Assembly (NCBI GenBank): GCA_964384675.1
Contig: CAYLNK010000120.1
Location: forward strand, 1-17,282
DNA length: 17,282 bases
Source: CAYLNK01 sp964384675
Lineage (GTDB): Bacteria > Acidobacteriota > Thermoanaerobaculia > UBA5066
Direction: 5' to 3'
Part shown: positions 8,598 through 16,224 of the stretch, piece after piece
How the letters are laid out: each line of letters opens with the position of its first letter
Numbering within the stretch: position 1 is the stretch's first letter
Notes under the pieces: generated by a model
The model's database searches: none
The model's input: the letters and a program-made list of their open reading frames with translations, nothing else
Told to the model about the DNA's origin: nothing
Program-made: the position numbers and the translations under genes

Positions 8598-8735
8598 CGA
8601 CCCTCATTCAGGAAGCGAGCCCCGGAGACCGGGGCCCGGTTCGAAACGTCGAAGGACGTCCGCAGGCAGGTCCTGGCTGCGGAGGAAGGAGAGGGCCGGC
8701 GCCGGGGCTCCGGACCTCCCCGTAGCAGGTCGCCT
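8598..8735. other. 138-bp gap between tssC and tssE; no hcp
   Basis: I find no ORF that looks like hcp (tssD), which in many clusters lies at this spot. The gap holds a GC-rich inverted repeat (GCCCCGG at 8619-8625 and CCGGGGC at 8629-8635, loop AGA) and an imperfect palindrome around 8662-8680. Neither is followed by a T-run on the minus strand. No recognisable hcp remnant is visible in any frame. Confidence 0.6.
8619..8635 (-). repeat. Hairpin upstream of tssE
   Basis: A perfect 7-bp GC stem with a 3-base loop lies about 20 bases before the tssE start. There is no U-tract after it, so it may be an attenuating or mRNA-stabilising element between sheath and baseplate genes rather than a true terminator. 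Confidence 0.4.
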
Positions 8736-10232
8736 TTATCCCCGAGCCGACTTCGGAAGCTCGGCCACCAGGCGGAGCGAGACCGAGAGCTCGTCGAGCT
8801 GGAAGTGAGGACGCAGGAACGCCACGGCCCGGTAGACCCCCGGCTTCCCGGGCACCTCCGCGACCTCGATCTTGGCCTCCCGCAGCGGGTACTGGGCCTT
8901 GGTCGCGGGCGAGGCGGTGTCGTCCGGCGTGACGTAGTTCTGGATCCAGCGGTTGAGGAAGCCCTCGCAGTCCTGCCGCGACATGAAGCTCCCCACCTTG
9001 TCGCGCATCATCGCCTTCAGGTAGTGCGCGAACCGCGAGACCGCGAAGATGTGCGGCAGCATCGTGGACAGGCGCGCGTTGGCGTTGGCGGCGTCGGTGT
9101 CGTACTTCTTGGCCTTCTGGCACGACTGGGCGCCGAAGAAGGCCGCGTAGTCGGTGTTCTTGCAGTGGACGAGCGGGATGAAGCCCAGGTCGGAGAGCTC
9201 CTTCTCGCGGCGGTCGGTGATGGCGATCTCGGTGGGGCACTTCATCGCCACGTCGCCCTCGTCCGTCTGGAAGGTGTGGGTCGGCAGCCCCTGCACCAGA
9301 CCGCCGCCCTCGACGCCGCGGATCGCCACGCACCAGCCGTACAGCGCGAACGCCTCGGTGAGGCGCGTGCCGAACGAGTACGCCGCGTTCCCCCAGAGGT
9401 ACTTCTTGTGGTCGCGGCCGTCGACGTCCTCCTCGAAGTTGAACGTCTCGGTCGGGACGGTCTCCGAGCCGTACGGGAGGCGCATCAGGGTGCGGGGACA
9501 GGTGAGCCCGACGTAGCGGGAGTCCTCGGACTCGCGGAAGGAGCGCCACTTGGCGTACTCCGTCCGGTCGAAGATCTTGGCCAGGTCGCGGACCTCGATC
9601 ATGTCGTTCCAGGTGTCCCAGCCGAAGAGCTGCGGCGAGGCGGCCGACGTGAACGGCGCGTTGGCGGCCGCGGCCACGGTGGAGATCTTCTCCAGGAGCG
9701 ACATGTCCTGCGGGTGGTTGCTGAACTCGTAGTCGCCGATCAGCGAGCCGAACGGGTGGCCGCCGAACATGCCGAACTCTTCCTCGTAGACCTTCTTGAA
9801 GAGCGCCGACTGGTCGAACTCCACGGCGCGCTCCAGGTCTTTCAGGAGATCCTTCTTCGACGCGTTGAAGACCCGGATCTTCAGCATCGTCGAGGTCTCG
9901 CTCTCGAAGACCAGGTGGTGGAGGCCGCGCCAGGAGCCCTCCAGCTTCTGGAACGCCTCGGCGTGCATGATCTCGTTCAGCTGGGCCGAGATCAGCTTGT
10001 CGATCTGGGCGATGCGCGCGTTGATCGACTGCTCGAGGTCGCGCGACATCGTCATCGTGCCGCTCATCACCTGCGACACGAACTCCGCGATCATGTTCTT
10101 GGCGCTGTCCAGCTGCGCGTCGTTCTGGGCGAGCCGCCCCTCCTCGAGGATCTTGTTGAGGAGGTTGACCTCGCCCGCCTCGGATTCCTGGACGACGACC
10201 TGGCTCTTGGCCTTCTCGGGGTTGCTACTCAT
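8736..10232 (-). CDS. tssC: T6SS contractile sheath large subunit TssC (VipB)
   Basis: TssC pairs with TssB to form the contractile tube-shaped sheath that propels the needle. The 498 residues match family length. Recognisable segments are EGSWRGLHHLVFES (98-111), FGMFGGHPFGSLIGDYEF (153-170), FTSAASPQLFGWDTW (194-208), PRTLMRLPYG (246-255), WGNAAYSFGTRLTEAFALYGW (280-300), and the C-terminal PGKPGVYRAVAFLRPHFQLD (461-480), which covers the ClpV-accessible end and the inner wall. The ATG at 10232 overlaps the 3' end of tssB by 8 bases, so the subunits are translationally coupled, as expected for a heterodimer. The next gene downstream is tssE, after a gap with no hcp. Nothing is missing from the sequence. 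Confidence 0.97.
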   Translation of the reverse strand: MSSNPEKAKSQVVVQESEAGEVNLLNKILEEGRLAQNDAQLDSAKNMIAEFVSQVMSGTMTMSRDLEQSINARIAQIDKLISAQLNEIMHAEAFQKLEGSWRGLHHLVFESETSTMLKIRVFNASKKDLLKDLERAVEFDQSALFKKVYEEEFGMFGGHPFGSLIGDYEFSNHPQDMSLLEKISTVAAAANAPFTSAASPQLFGWDTWNDMIEVRDLAKIFDRTEYAKWRSFRESEDSRYVGLTCPRTLMRLPYGSETVPTETFNFEEDVDGRDHKKYLWGNAAYSFGTRLTEAFALYGWCVAIRGVEGGGLVQGLPTHTFQTDEGDVAMKCPTEIAITDRREKELSDLGFIPLVHCKNTDYAAFFGAQSCQKAKKYDTDAANANARLSTMLPHIFAVSRFAHYLKAMMRDKVGSFMSRQDCEGFLNRWIQNYVTPDDTASPATKAQYPLREAKIEVAEVPGKPGVYRAVAFLRPHFQLDELSVSLRLVAELPKSARG

Positions 10233-10770
10233 GGCTCTCCTCTTTCCTGTCGCCGGGGCCGGGCTCCGGGCTGATGCCGAGCGCCTTGCTGAGCTGCTGC
10301 TGCGATCCGGCGTTGCCCATGACGTCGGTCAGCAGCTGCTCGAGCTTGTCGTTGCCGTCCATCTTGGACATGAGGTCGGAGAGCTTGCGCCGCGCTTCGA
10401 CCATCTTCCGGAGCGGCTCGACCTGCTGGACCAGCTGGTCCGGCTCGAAGTCCTGCAGGCTCTTGAAGCGCAGCTCGACGTTCATCTTGCTGCCGTCGTC
10501 GACCAGCTTGTTGTCCACACGCAGGGCGACCCGCGGCGCCATGCCCGAGAGGACCTGGTCGAAGTTGTCGCGGTCGATCTCGACGAACTTCCGGTCCTTC
10601 ATCCGCGCCAGCGGCTGGTCGGGCTGCCCGGAGAAGTCCCCGAGGACGCCGACCACGAACGGCAGCTCCTTGAGCTCGATGGCCCCGCCGATCTCCACGT
10701 CGTACGTGATCTGGACCCGCGGCGGCCGGATCCGCTTCAGTTTCTGCTGAACGCTTTCTTTCTTCGCCAT
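10225..10770 (-). CDS. tssB: T6SS contractile sheath small subunit TssB (VipA)
   Basis: TssB is the small sheath subunit that interlocks with TssC. The 181 residues include the typical N-terminus KLKRIRPPRVQITYDVEIGG (10-29), then ELPFVVGVLGDFSG (35-48), DRDNFDQVLSGMAPRV, and the ELRFKSLQDFEPDQLVQQV segment (about 99-117). The last 25 residues are a charged Gly/Pro tail of unclear role. The ATG at 10770 has GGGAG about 6 bases upstream and follows the tssA stop by 26 bp. It overlaps tssC by 8 bases. The family call is firm. Confidence 0.97.
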   Translation of the reverse strand: MAKKESVQQKLKRIRPPRVQITYDVEIGGAIELKELPFVVGVLGDFSGQPDQPLARMKDRKFVEIDRDNFDQVLSGMAPRVALRVDNKLVDDGSKMNVELRFKSLQDFEPDQLVQQVEPLRKMVEARRKLSDLMSKMDGNDKLEQLLTDVMGNAGSQQQLSKALGISPEPGPGDRKEESHE

Positions 10771-10796
10771 GGTGCTCTCCCTTCCCTAGTCGAAAG

Positions 10797-11894
10797 TCAT
10801 TCCGGCCGGATTCCGAGGGTCTCGCGGATGCTCTCGAGCGTCCCGCTGTCCTTGACGACCTCCGCGAGCCAGCTCTCGAAGGGCATCTGTCCCCACGTGA
10901 TCGCGCGCTGCACGAGGTACGAGACGGGGCTGTGCGGCTCGGTCTGCCGGAAGAAATCGGCCACCTGCCCGAGCGTCCGGAGCGCGTCCTGCCGCGAGCG
11001 AATCGCGCCGACCGCGATGACCGGCCCGTAGCCGGCCGCCTGACCCGACGCCGCAGCCGGGGCGTCGGCCGGGGCCTCGCCGGGAGCCGCCTGGTCCGGC
11101 TCGCTGATCCGCTTCTCCTTCACCGTCCGTTCGGCGAAGCCGTGGATGCCGTCCACTCCCTTGCCGAGCGCGAGAAGCGCCGGGGCCTGCCGCCCGTACT
11201 TCTCGTCGATCACCGAGTTGAGGGTCTTCAGCTCGGCGCGGACCTCGCCGATCTGCACGAGCAGGTCCTCGTAGAACGGGCGTCGCGTGGCCGCCTTCGC
11301 CTTCCGAAAGGCCTCGCCGCTCGTCTTTCCCTCGGACTCGGCCTTCTGCCGGAGCAGGGCCAAACGGTCGGGGTCGCCCTCGGTCTCCGGGACGTCGTAG
11401 GCCCGGGACTCCTCGTACTCGCGGTAGTTGTAGTTCTGGCCCGACGCCTTGGTGAGCGGTACGGTCGCGAGCGCGATCGCCGCCTGGCGCTCCATCCAGG
11501 CGAGCGAGTTGGCGCGCGCCTCGAGGTCTCCGTCCTCGGCTTCCGGAAAGAGCTGGTCCCAGAACGCCTTCTGCAGGCCGTTCATCACCTTGAGGGCGTC
11601 GCGCAGGCCCGGGAGGCCCTTCTCCATCAGGAGCGCCTCGGTCAGCCACGCCACGACCTGGATGTCCTTGGTCTTGGTCGTCAGGGCGTCGACCGCGAGC
11701 TCGATCACCTGAGGCCAGTCGGCCACCTTGTTCTCGCGCTTCCAGTCCCCTTGGTTGAGATCGTCGTCGGCCCGGCGGGCCTCACGGATCTCGTCGTACA
11801 GCCCTGCGTACTGCAGGCTCTCGCCTGCCGGGTTGTCGCCCGGTATGGGGGCGAGCAGCGCTTCGACGTCGATCGTTGCGGCAGCTGAGGGCAT
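10797..11894 (-). CDS. tssA: T6SS assembly protein TssA (ImpA N-domain)
   Basis: TssA proteins cap or initiate the growing tail and coordinate sheath and tube assembly. The 365-residue product begins with an ImpA N-terminal domain: LAPIPGDNPAGESLQY (about 12-27), then YDEIREARRADDDLNQGDW. The middle is helical and charged, and an Ala/Pro-rich linker precedes the C-terminal domain. That domain shows SRQDALRTLGQVADFFRQTE, then PHSPVSYLVQRAITWGQMP, then LESIRETLGI, the pattern seen in TssA proteins with a VasJ-type end. The ATG at 11894 is chosen because the ImpA domain starts just after it and GGAGG lies about 11 bases upstream; a longer reading frame extends upstream but overlaps the phosphatase gene. 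It is the first gene of the minus-strand T6SS operon. Confidence 0.93.
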   Translation of the reverse strand: MPSAAATIDVEALLAPIPGDNPAGESLQYAGLYDEIREARRADDDLNQGDWKRENKVADWPQVIELAVDALTTKTKDIQVVAWLTEALLMEKGLPGLRDALKVMNGLQKAFWDQLFPEAEDGDLEARANSLAWMERQAAIALATVPLTKASGQNYNYREYEESRAYDVPETEGDPDRLALLRQKAESEGKTSGEAFRKAKAATRRPFYEDLLVQIGEVRAELKTLNSVIDEKYGRQAPALLALGKGVDGIHGFAERTVKEKRISEPDQAAPGEAPADAPAAASGQAAGYGPVIAVGAIRSRQDALRTLGQVADFFRQTEPHSPVSYLVQRAITWGQMPFESWLAEVVKDSGTLESIRETLGIRPE

Positions 11895-11956
11895 GAACCC
11901 GATTCCCTCCGTTCGATTCTGGACCCGGAAAACGAGCGTACTATAGATCAACTCCG
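11895..11956. promoter_or_regulatory. Divergent promoter region, tssA / phosphatase
   Basis: These 62 bp separate the starts of tssA (minus) and the PP2C gene (plus). An AT-rich island at 11939-11948 reads TACTATAGAT, which gives a -10-like TATAGAT on the plus strand and TATAGT on the minus strand. No good -35 box is visible for either. On the plus strand the -10 sits so that transcription would begin at or near the phosphatase ATG. A shared control region is inferred from layout. Confidence 0.45.
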
Positions 11957-13096
11957 ATGACGGGAGCCGCCGCAACGGGCAGCCCGCCCCCCTCCGCACC
12001 GGCACCTGGGGCCGGCGGCGACTTCGAGTCGCGGCCGCCGTCCTTGAGCGTGGCCGGCGTCTCACGCACCGGCCGCCGGCCCGCCAACGAGGACTGCATC
12101 CACGTGGCGCTCCCCGGACCGGGCGGGCCGATCCGTGCCGCCGCCTCCGTGTGCGATGGGATGGGGGGACACAACGCCGGCGAGGTCGCTTCGGCGATGG
12201 CCATCGAGAGCCTCAAGGAGTGGCTGGCCCAGCCCGGTCGTCTCGACGCGGACGACCCGGCGGCGCTCGAGCGCGCCGCCCGCGACTGGGTCGTCCGAAC
12301 GAACGCCCGGATCCTCGATGCCACGACGGACCGTCCCGACCACCACGGGATGGGGACGACGCTCGCGGCGGTCCTCCTCGTCGGGGAGCGGCGGCTCGTC
12401 GTGGCGAACGTCGGCGACAGCCGGATCTTCCTGATCCGCGCCCGCCGGGTGACGCAGATCTCCGTCGACCACACCGTCCTGGCCGAGCAGGAGCGGCTCC
12501 TCGGAAAGGACGCGCCGCTCCTCGAGGACCCGTCGCATTCCCCGTTCGCCCACGCGTTGACGCGCAGCCTCGGCCAGCAGCCCGAGGTCGAGCCCGACGT
12601 GCGGGCCGACCTCGAGCTCCTGCCCGGGGACCGCGTCCTCCTGACGAGCGACGGCGTGACGGACGTCCTCCAGCCCGCCGATCTCCTCGCCGCCGTCGAG
12701 GCGACGGCGGGCGCGCAGGCGCTCGTCGAGGAGATCTATCGCCGCGCCTTCGAGTCGGGCTCCCGCGACAACATCTCGGCGGTGGTGCTGGCCGCGGCTC
12801 CCTCCGCGGGGGAGCCGGCGCCGCTGGAGAACGAAGGGGAGGGCGAAGCGCCGACGGCCGCGATGCCGGCGTGGGAGGCTCCGGTTCTCCCTGCCGAGCC
12901 GGCCAGCGCGCCTTCCGTCGAGCCGCGGAACGCGCCGTCGCGGCCTACCCCCCGACGGGGAGCCAGAAGGGCCGCGCCCCGACCTCCGAGCCGCGCCCTC
13001 CTCGTCCTGGGTCTGCTCGCCGCCGCAGCCATCGGGCTGACGCTCGCGCTGACGATCGACTGGCGCGTCCGCCCGCCGGTGGCGAACGGACGTTAG
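11957..13096 (+). CDS. PP2C-type Ser/Thr protein phosphatase with C-terminal membrane anchor
   Basis: A PPM/PP2C metal-dependent phosphatase that removes phosphate from Ser/Thr residues. Visible metal and catalytic motifs in order are RRPANED (40-46), CDGMGGH (66-72), GMGTTLAAVLL (131-141), VGDSRIFLI (152-160), DHTV (171-174), LTRSLGQ (201-207), TSDG (230-233) and SRDN (269-272). The catalytic domain spans about 30-280. A Pro/Ala/Glu-rich linker (280-345) leads to one hydrophobic segment (about 346-367) and a short tail, so the catalytic domain is likely cytoplasmic and tethered to the inner membrane. PppA phosphatases oppose PpkA-type kinases on Fha in some T6SSs. Divergence from tssA makes that role plausible here, but no kinase or Fha gene is in view. 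No Shine-Dalgarno precedes ATG 11957; in-frame TTG 12044 and GTG 12050 are alternative starts. Confidence 0.92.
   Translation: MTGAAATGSPPPSAPAPGAGGDFESRPPSLSVAGVSRTGRRPANEDCIHVALPGPGGPIRAAASVCDGMGGHNAGEVASAMAIESLKEWLAQPGRLDADDPAALERAARDWVVRTNARILDATTDRPDHHGMGTTLAAVLLVGERRLVVANVGDSRIFLIRARRVTQISVDHTVLAEQERLLGKDAPLLEDPSHSPFAHALTRSLGQQPEVEPDVRADLELLPGDRVLLTSDGVTDVLQPADLLAAVEATAGAQALVEEIYRRAFESGSRDNISAVVLAAAPSAGEPAPLENEGEGEAPTAAMPAWEAPVLPAEPASAPSVEPRNAPSRPTPRRGARRAAPRPPSRALLVLGLLAAAAIGLTLALTIDWRVRPPVANGR
13066..13092. terminator. Possible bidirectional terminator at phosphatase 3' end
   Basis: CGTCCG (13066-13071) pairs with CGGACG (13087-13092) and inside it CGCC (13074-13077) pairs with GGCG (13081-13084) around a 3-base loop, with a 2x2 internal loop. 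It lies inside the last codons of the phosphatase, followed by a weak T-rich stretch, exactly where two genes converge with 3 bp between stops. The structure is seen; terminator function is inferred. Confidence 0.35.
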
Positions 13097-13099
13097 TCT

Positions 13100-13558
13100 T
13101 CAGCGTCCCGGGAGCTTCCGCCCGTCCTCGAGCCAGCCGCGCAGGCTCTCGAGGCTCCGCTCCCAGCTTTCCCGGAGCCCGGTCGTGTAGCCGTCCCACT
13201 CCGGCCCGTCGCCCAGGCCTTCCTGCCGGACGGTGACGAGCGTTGCGCCGCCGCTCGGCGTCAGGTCGACCGTCAGACGCATGGGACCCCACTCGAGCCC
13301 CTCCGGCGTCGAGAAGACCAGGTTCCCGACCACGAGCTTCCGGCCCGGATCGAAGACCTCGATCGTGCCGAACGAGTGATAGCCGGCGTCGGAGTCCGGA
13401 TCGGCGTACCAGCCGAGCCCCCAGTTGCCTTCGGCGTGGCGTCCGATGACGGCCCCGTCGGCCAGCCAGCTCAGCACGTCGGAGATGTCGACGAACGCGT
13501 CGAACGCGCGTTCGGGGGCCACCCTCACGGTCGTGGAGAGCGTCACGGCGTTCGGCAC
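13100..13558 (-). CDS. SRPBCC / AHSA1-like domain protein
   Basis: A 152-residue single-domain protein of the START/SRPBCC (AHSA1-like) fold, a helix-grip fold with a deep hydrophobic cavity. Signs of this are the opening TTVRVAPERAFDAFVDI (9-25), the WGLGWYADPDS and FGTIEVFDPGRKLVVG strands, and the long C-terminal helix TTGLRESWERSLESLRGWLE (125-144). Members bind lipids or small hydrophobic ligands or act as Hsp90 activator homologues, but most bacterial single-domain members have no known ligand, so no function is assigned. It starts with GTG at 13558; no Shine-Dalgarno is visible, and TAAGAT (13570-13565) sits at leaderless distance. It converges on the phosphatase (3 bp) and diverges from argS. 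Confidence 0.82.
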   Translation of the reverse strand: MPNAVTLSTTVRVAPERAFDAFVDISDVLSWLADGAVIGRHAEGNWGLGWYADPDSDAGYHSFGTIEVFDPGRKLVVGNLVFSTPEGLEWGPMRLTVDLTPSGGATLVTVRQEGLGDGPEWDGYTTGLRESWERSLESLRGWLEDGRKLPGR

Positions 13559-13622
13559 GGGACCATCTTACGGCGTGCGAGAATCCGCCCTCGCGGGCGA
13601 CGGACCGGCTGGAGGGGTGACG
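13559..13622. promoter_or_regulatory. Divergent promoter region, SRPBCC gene / argS
   Basis: This 64-bp region holds a minus-strand -10-like TAAGAT (13570-13565), a small inverted repeat (GCGAG 13577-13581, CTCGC 13590-13594), and the argS ribosome site GGAGG (13611-13615). No clear -35 box is seen in either direction. Confidence 0.4.
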
Positions 13623-15719
13623 GTGATCGAAGGTCTCAAGGAGGCGGTGGAGCGGTCACTGGCCGAGGGGTGCCGGAAGCTGTTCGGGGTCGAGCCCCCT
13701 CGGGTCGTCCTCGAGACGCCCCCGAAGGTGGAGCTGGGCGACCTCGCCACTCCGATCGCCTTCGAGCTCGCGAAGGTGCTCCGCCGGGCGCCGCGGAAGA
13801 TCGCCGAGGAGCTGATGCCGGCTCTCGAGCTCCCCGACCTGATCCAGCGCCGGAGCGTCGAGGGCGGCGGCTACATCAACCTCCACGTCGACCGTCCCCG
13901 CGCCCTCGCGGCGATGCTCGGGTCCGCCCGCCGGGACGCCGCCGTGAGAGACGCCGGGCCGATCGTCCCGACCGAGGGCCCGAAGACGATCGTCGAGCAC
14001 ACCAACATCAACCCGAACAAGGCCGCGCACATCGGACACCTCCGGAACGCCGTCCTCGGGGACGTCCTCGTGCGCAGCTTCCGGCGCCTCGGGCGGCGGG
14101 TCGAGGTGCAGAACTACCTGGACGACACCGGCGTGCAGGTGGCCGACGTGGTCGTCGGGCTCGAGCATCCGGACGAGCTGGCCGAGCCGAAGCGGGCCCG
14201 GGAGCTCGGGGTCGAGATCCGCGAGATCCTGGACGCGTTCCCGGGCGACGCCGAGGGCGTCGAGCCGCGCCGCCTCGGGGACCTCACCTGGGACCTCTAC
14301 GCGCTCGTCGGACGCAGCTACGCCGCGGACAAGTCGCTCGAGGAGAGGCGTCGCGCCACGCTCCACGCGATCGAGGCCGACGCGACCGGAGACGCGACCG
14401 ACCCGGAGGAGGCCGCGACCGCGGCCCTGGCGGGCCGCCTCGCCGAGGCGGTCGTCCGCTGCCACCTGCGCACCATGGACCGGATCGGCGTGGACTACGA
14501 CCTCCTGCCGCGGGAGAGCGACATCCTGGCGCTTCACTTCTGGAAGAAGGCGCTCGCGCTCCTGCAGGCCGCGGGCGCGACCCAGCTCGAGACCGAGGGG
14601 AAGAACGCCGGCTGCTGGGTGATGAAGCTCGAGGGAGCCTCCGAGTTCGAGGGGATGGAGGACGCCGACAAGGTGCTCGTCCGCTCGAACGGTACCGTGA
14701 CCTATACCGGCAAGGACGTCGCCTACCAGCTCTGGAAGCTCGGCCACCTGGGCATCGACTTCGAGTACGAGACGGTCCCGTACCTGGACGTCGACGGCCA
14801 TCCGGAGTTCCACGCGTCCGACCGGGTGTCGCCGCTCTACCGCACCCGCCGCGATCCGGAGGGTGCCGACCCGTCGCGGCGGGGCGCCTTCGGAGCCGGC
14901 GAGGCGATCATCAACGTGATCGACGTCAGGCAGTCGTACCCGCAGAAGGTCGTCCGCGAGGCGGTGCGCCGCGCCGGGTTCCCCGAGGGCGCGGAGCGCT
15001 CCGTCCACTTCGCCTACGAGATGGTCGCGCTCACCCCGGCGAGCGCCGAGGCGCTCGGCGTCGAGCTCTCGGACGAGGACCGCGCCCGTCCGTTCGTGGA
15101 GATGTCGGGCCGGAAGGGCCTCGGCGTGAAGGCCGACGACCTCCTCGACCAGCTGGTCGAGAAGGCCCACGAGCAGATCTTCCTCCGCGAGCAGAAGCGG
15201 CCCGAGGCCGGACGCGCCGAGTCGATCGCGGTCGGAGCGCTGCGCGTCTACATGACGCGCTACTCGCGGAACAAGGTGATCGCGTTCGACGTCGACGAGG
15301 CGCTGGCGTTCGAGGGCGACACCGGTCCGTACCTCCAGTACGCGGCGGTCCGCGCCGCCAACATCTTCCGCAAGCTCGAGGCTCAGGATCTGCCGGGCCG
15401 CCTCGACGAGGCCGAGGAGGCCGCCGTCACCGGGCTTCCGGCGGCACAGCTCGACGACGGCCTGTGGGACGTCGTGCGGACGTGCGGCCGCACGCTCGAG
15501 ACGTTCCAGAAGGTGGCCGACTCCCTCGAGATCTCCCTCCTCGTCCGCCACGCGCTCGCCGTCGCCACGGCCTTCCATCACCTCTACCACACCCACCCGA
15601 TCGTCCAGGCGCCCGACGAGGAGAGCCGGCGCGCGAGGCGGGCCGCCCTGCAGCTCGTCCTCCTCCACCTCGAGGACCTCCTCGGCGTCCTCGGCGTGCC
15701 GGTGCCCGAGCGGATGTAG
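13623..15719 (+). CDS. argS: Arginyl-tRNA synthetase (long form)
   Basis: ArgS charges tRNA-Arg with arginine using ATP. The 698 residues show the ArgRS N-terminal domain (about 1-95, with PPKVELGDLATPIAFELAK at 33-51) and the class I catalytic core. The core has the HIGH motif as HIGHLRN (136-142) after TNINPNKAA, then GTVTYTGKDVAYQLWKLG (357-374) and a KMSKS-equivalent MSGRKG (494-499). The DALR anticodon-binding domain begins at GPYLQYAAVRAANIFRK (568-584) and ends with the typical GVPVPERM. At 698 residues it is about 120 longer than the usual 550-590; much of the excess appears to lie in a charged, acidic stretch around 178-275. GTG 13623 is preferred because GGAGG lies 7 bases upstream; GTG 13617 is the alternative. 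The stop abuts the next gene. Confidence 0.95.
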   Translation: MIEGLKEAVERSLAEGCRKLFGVEPPRVVLETPPKVELGDLATPIAFELAKVLRRAPRKIAEELMPALELPDLIQRRSVEGGGYINLHVDRPRALAAMLGSARRDAAVRDAGPIVPTEGPKTIVEHTNINPNKAAHIGHLRNAVLGDVLVRSFRRLGRRVEVQNYLDDTGVQVADVVVGLEHPDELAEPKRARELGVEIREILDAFPGDAEGVEPRRLGDLTWDLYALVGRSYAADKSLEERRRATLHAIEADATGDATDPEEAATAALAGRLAEAVVRCHLRTMDRIGVDYDLLPRESDILALHFWKKALALLQAAGATQLETEGKNAGCWVMKLEGASEFEGMEDADKVLVRSNGTVTYTGKDVAYQLWKLGHLGIDFEYETVPYLDVDGHPEFHASDRVSPLYRTRRDPEGADPSRRGAFGAGEAIINVIDVRQSYPQKVVREAVRRAGFPEGAERSVHFAYEMVALTPASAEALGVELSDEDRARPFVEMSGRKGLGVKADDLLDQLVEKAHEQIFLREQKRPEAGRAESIAVGALRVYMTRYSRNKVIAFDVDEALAFEGDTGPYLQYAAVRAANIFRKLEAQDLPGRLDEAEEAAVTGLPAAQLDDGLWDVVRTCGRTLETFQKVADSLEISLLVRHALAVATAFHHLYHTHPIVQAPDEESRRARRAALQLVLLHLEDLLGVLGVPVPERM

Positions 15720-16220
15720 ATGGCGCAGCGGCGCGAACCCGTCTTCCGGTCGCGCGACCTGTCCGACCTCGACACGGCCGCGGCCCTCGTCTTCCAGGTC
15801 GTACGCGACGAGCTCGGCCCCGACGTCGCCGAGGCGTCCGTGAGGTCGGTCGAGGAGGTGCGGCGCGGGTACGATCCGGCCCGGGACGTCTTCGAGGGGG
15901 CGGACCTGGAGCGCCGCCTGGCCGGGGTGCTCCTCATCACCGGCGATCCGCAGGCTCCCGGCAGCGCGCGGCTCGTCTGGCTGGCGGTCGATCCTTCGGC
16001 GCGCGGGCGGGGAATCGGGCGGGAGCTACTCTCTCGCGCGCTCGAGCGCTGCCGCGAGCGGCGGATCCCGGCCCTCCGGGCGAGGGCGTTCGCCGCCGTC
16101 CCCGCCGCGACCCATCTCCTCTGGATGCTCGGCTTCTCGGTCGTCGACCTCACGCCCTTCCCGGTCGCGGGGCGGCCCACCCGCGAGACGATCGTCTTCG
16201 AGAAGCGGCTGGGAGAATGA
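15720..16220 (+). CDS. GNAT-family N-acetyltransferase
   Basis: A 166-residue acetyl-CoA-dependent N-acetyltransferase of unknown substrate. The acetyl-CoA-binding motif A is at LVWLAVDPSARGRGIGRELL (85-104), with the pyrophosphate loop RGRGIG (95-100). Motif B is suggested by HLLWMLGFSVVDL. The N-terminal half (acceptor-substrate side) is not recognised. The ATG at 15720 directly follows the argS stop (15717-15719) with no spacer and no strong Shine-Dalgarno, so translation probably depends on termination-reinitiation from argS. It is 4 bp upstream of a second, unrelated-looking GNAT. Fold assignment is good; substrate unknown. Confidence 0.88.
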   Translation: MAQRREPVFRSRDLSDLDTAAALVFQVVRDELGPDVAEASVRSVEEVRRGYDPARDVFEGADLERRLAGVLLITGDPQAPGSARLVWLAVDPSARGRGIGRELLSRALERCRERRIPALRARAFAAVPAATHLLWMLGFSVVDLTPFPVAGRPTRETIVFEKRLGE

Positions 16221-16224
16221 CGCC

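Noticed and set aside
8619..8635. Hairpin after tssC considered as an intrinsic terminator
   Set aside because: No U-tract follows and the downstream T6SS genes would be cut off from the operon; kept only as a structural element.
8608..9549. Minus-strand ORF crossing the tssC-tssE gap, considered as a possible hcp
   Set aside because: It is an out-of-frame reading of tssC with Arg/Gly/Pro-rich sequence and no Hcp features; the part inside the gap has no Hcp-like residues either.
6642..10274. Long plus-strand ORF (about 1200 codons) opposite tssF, tssE and tssC
   Set aside because: Same mirror-frame artefact; it runs across three real genes and the intergenic gap and has no recognisable motif.
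11895..12065. Longer tssA reading frame starting at 12065
   Set aside because: The extra N-terminal residues are Arg-rich, overlap the phosphatase gene antisense and precede the ImpA domain, which starts right after the ATG at 11894 with its own ribosome site.
13656..15668. Minus-strand ORF of 670 codons opposite argS
   Set aside because: Antisense mirror frame of a conserved gene; no domain and biased composition.
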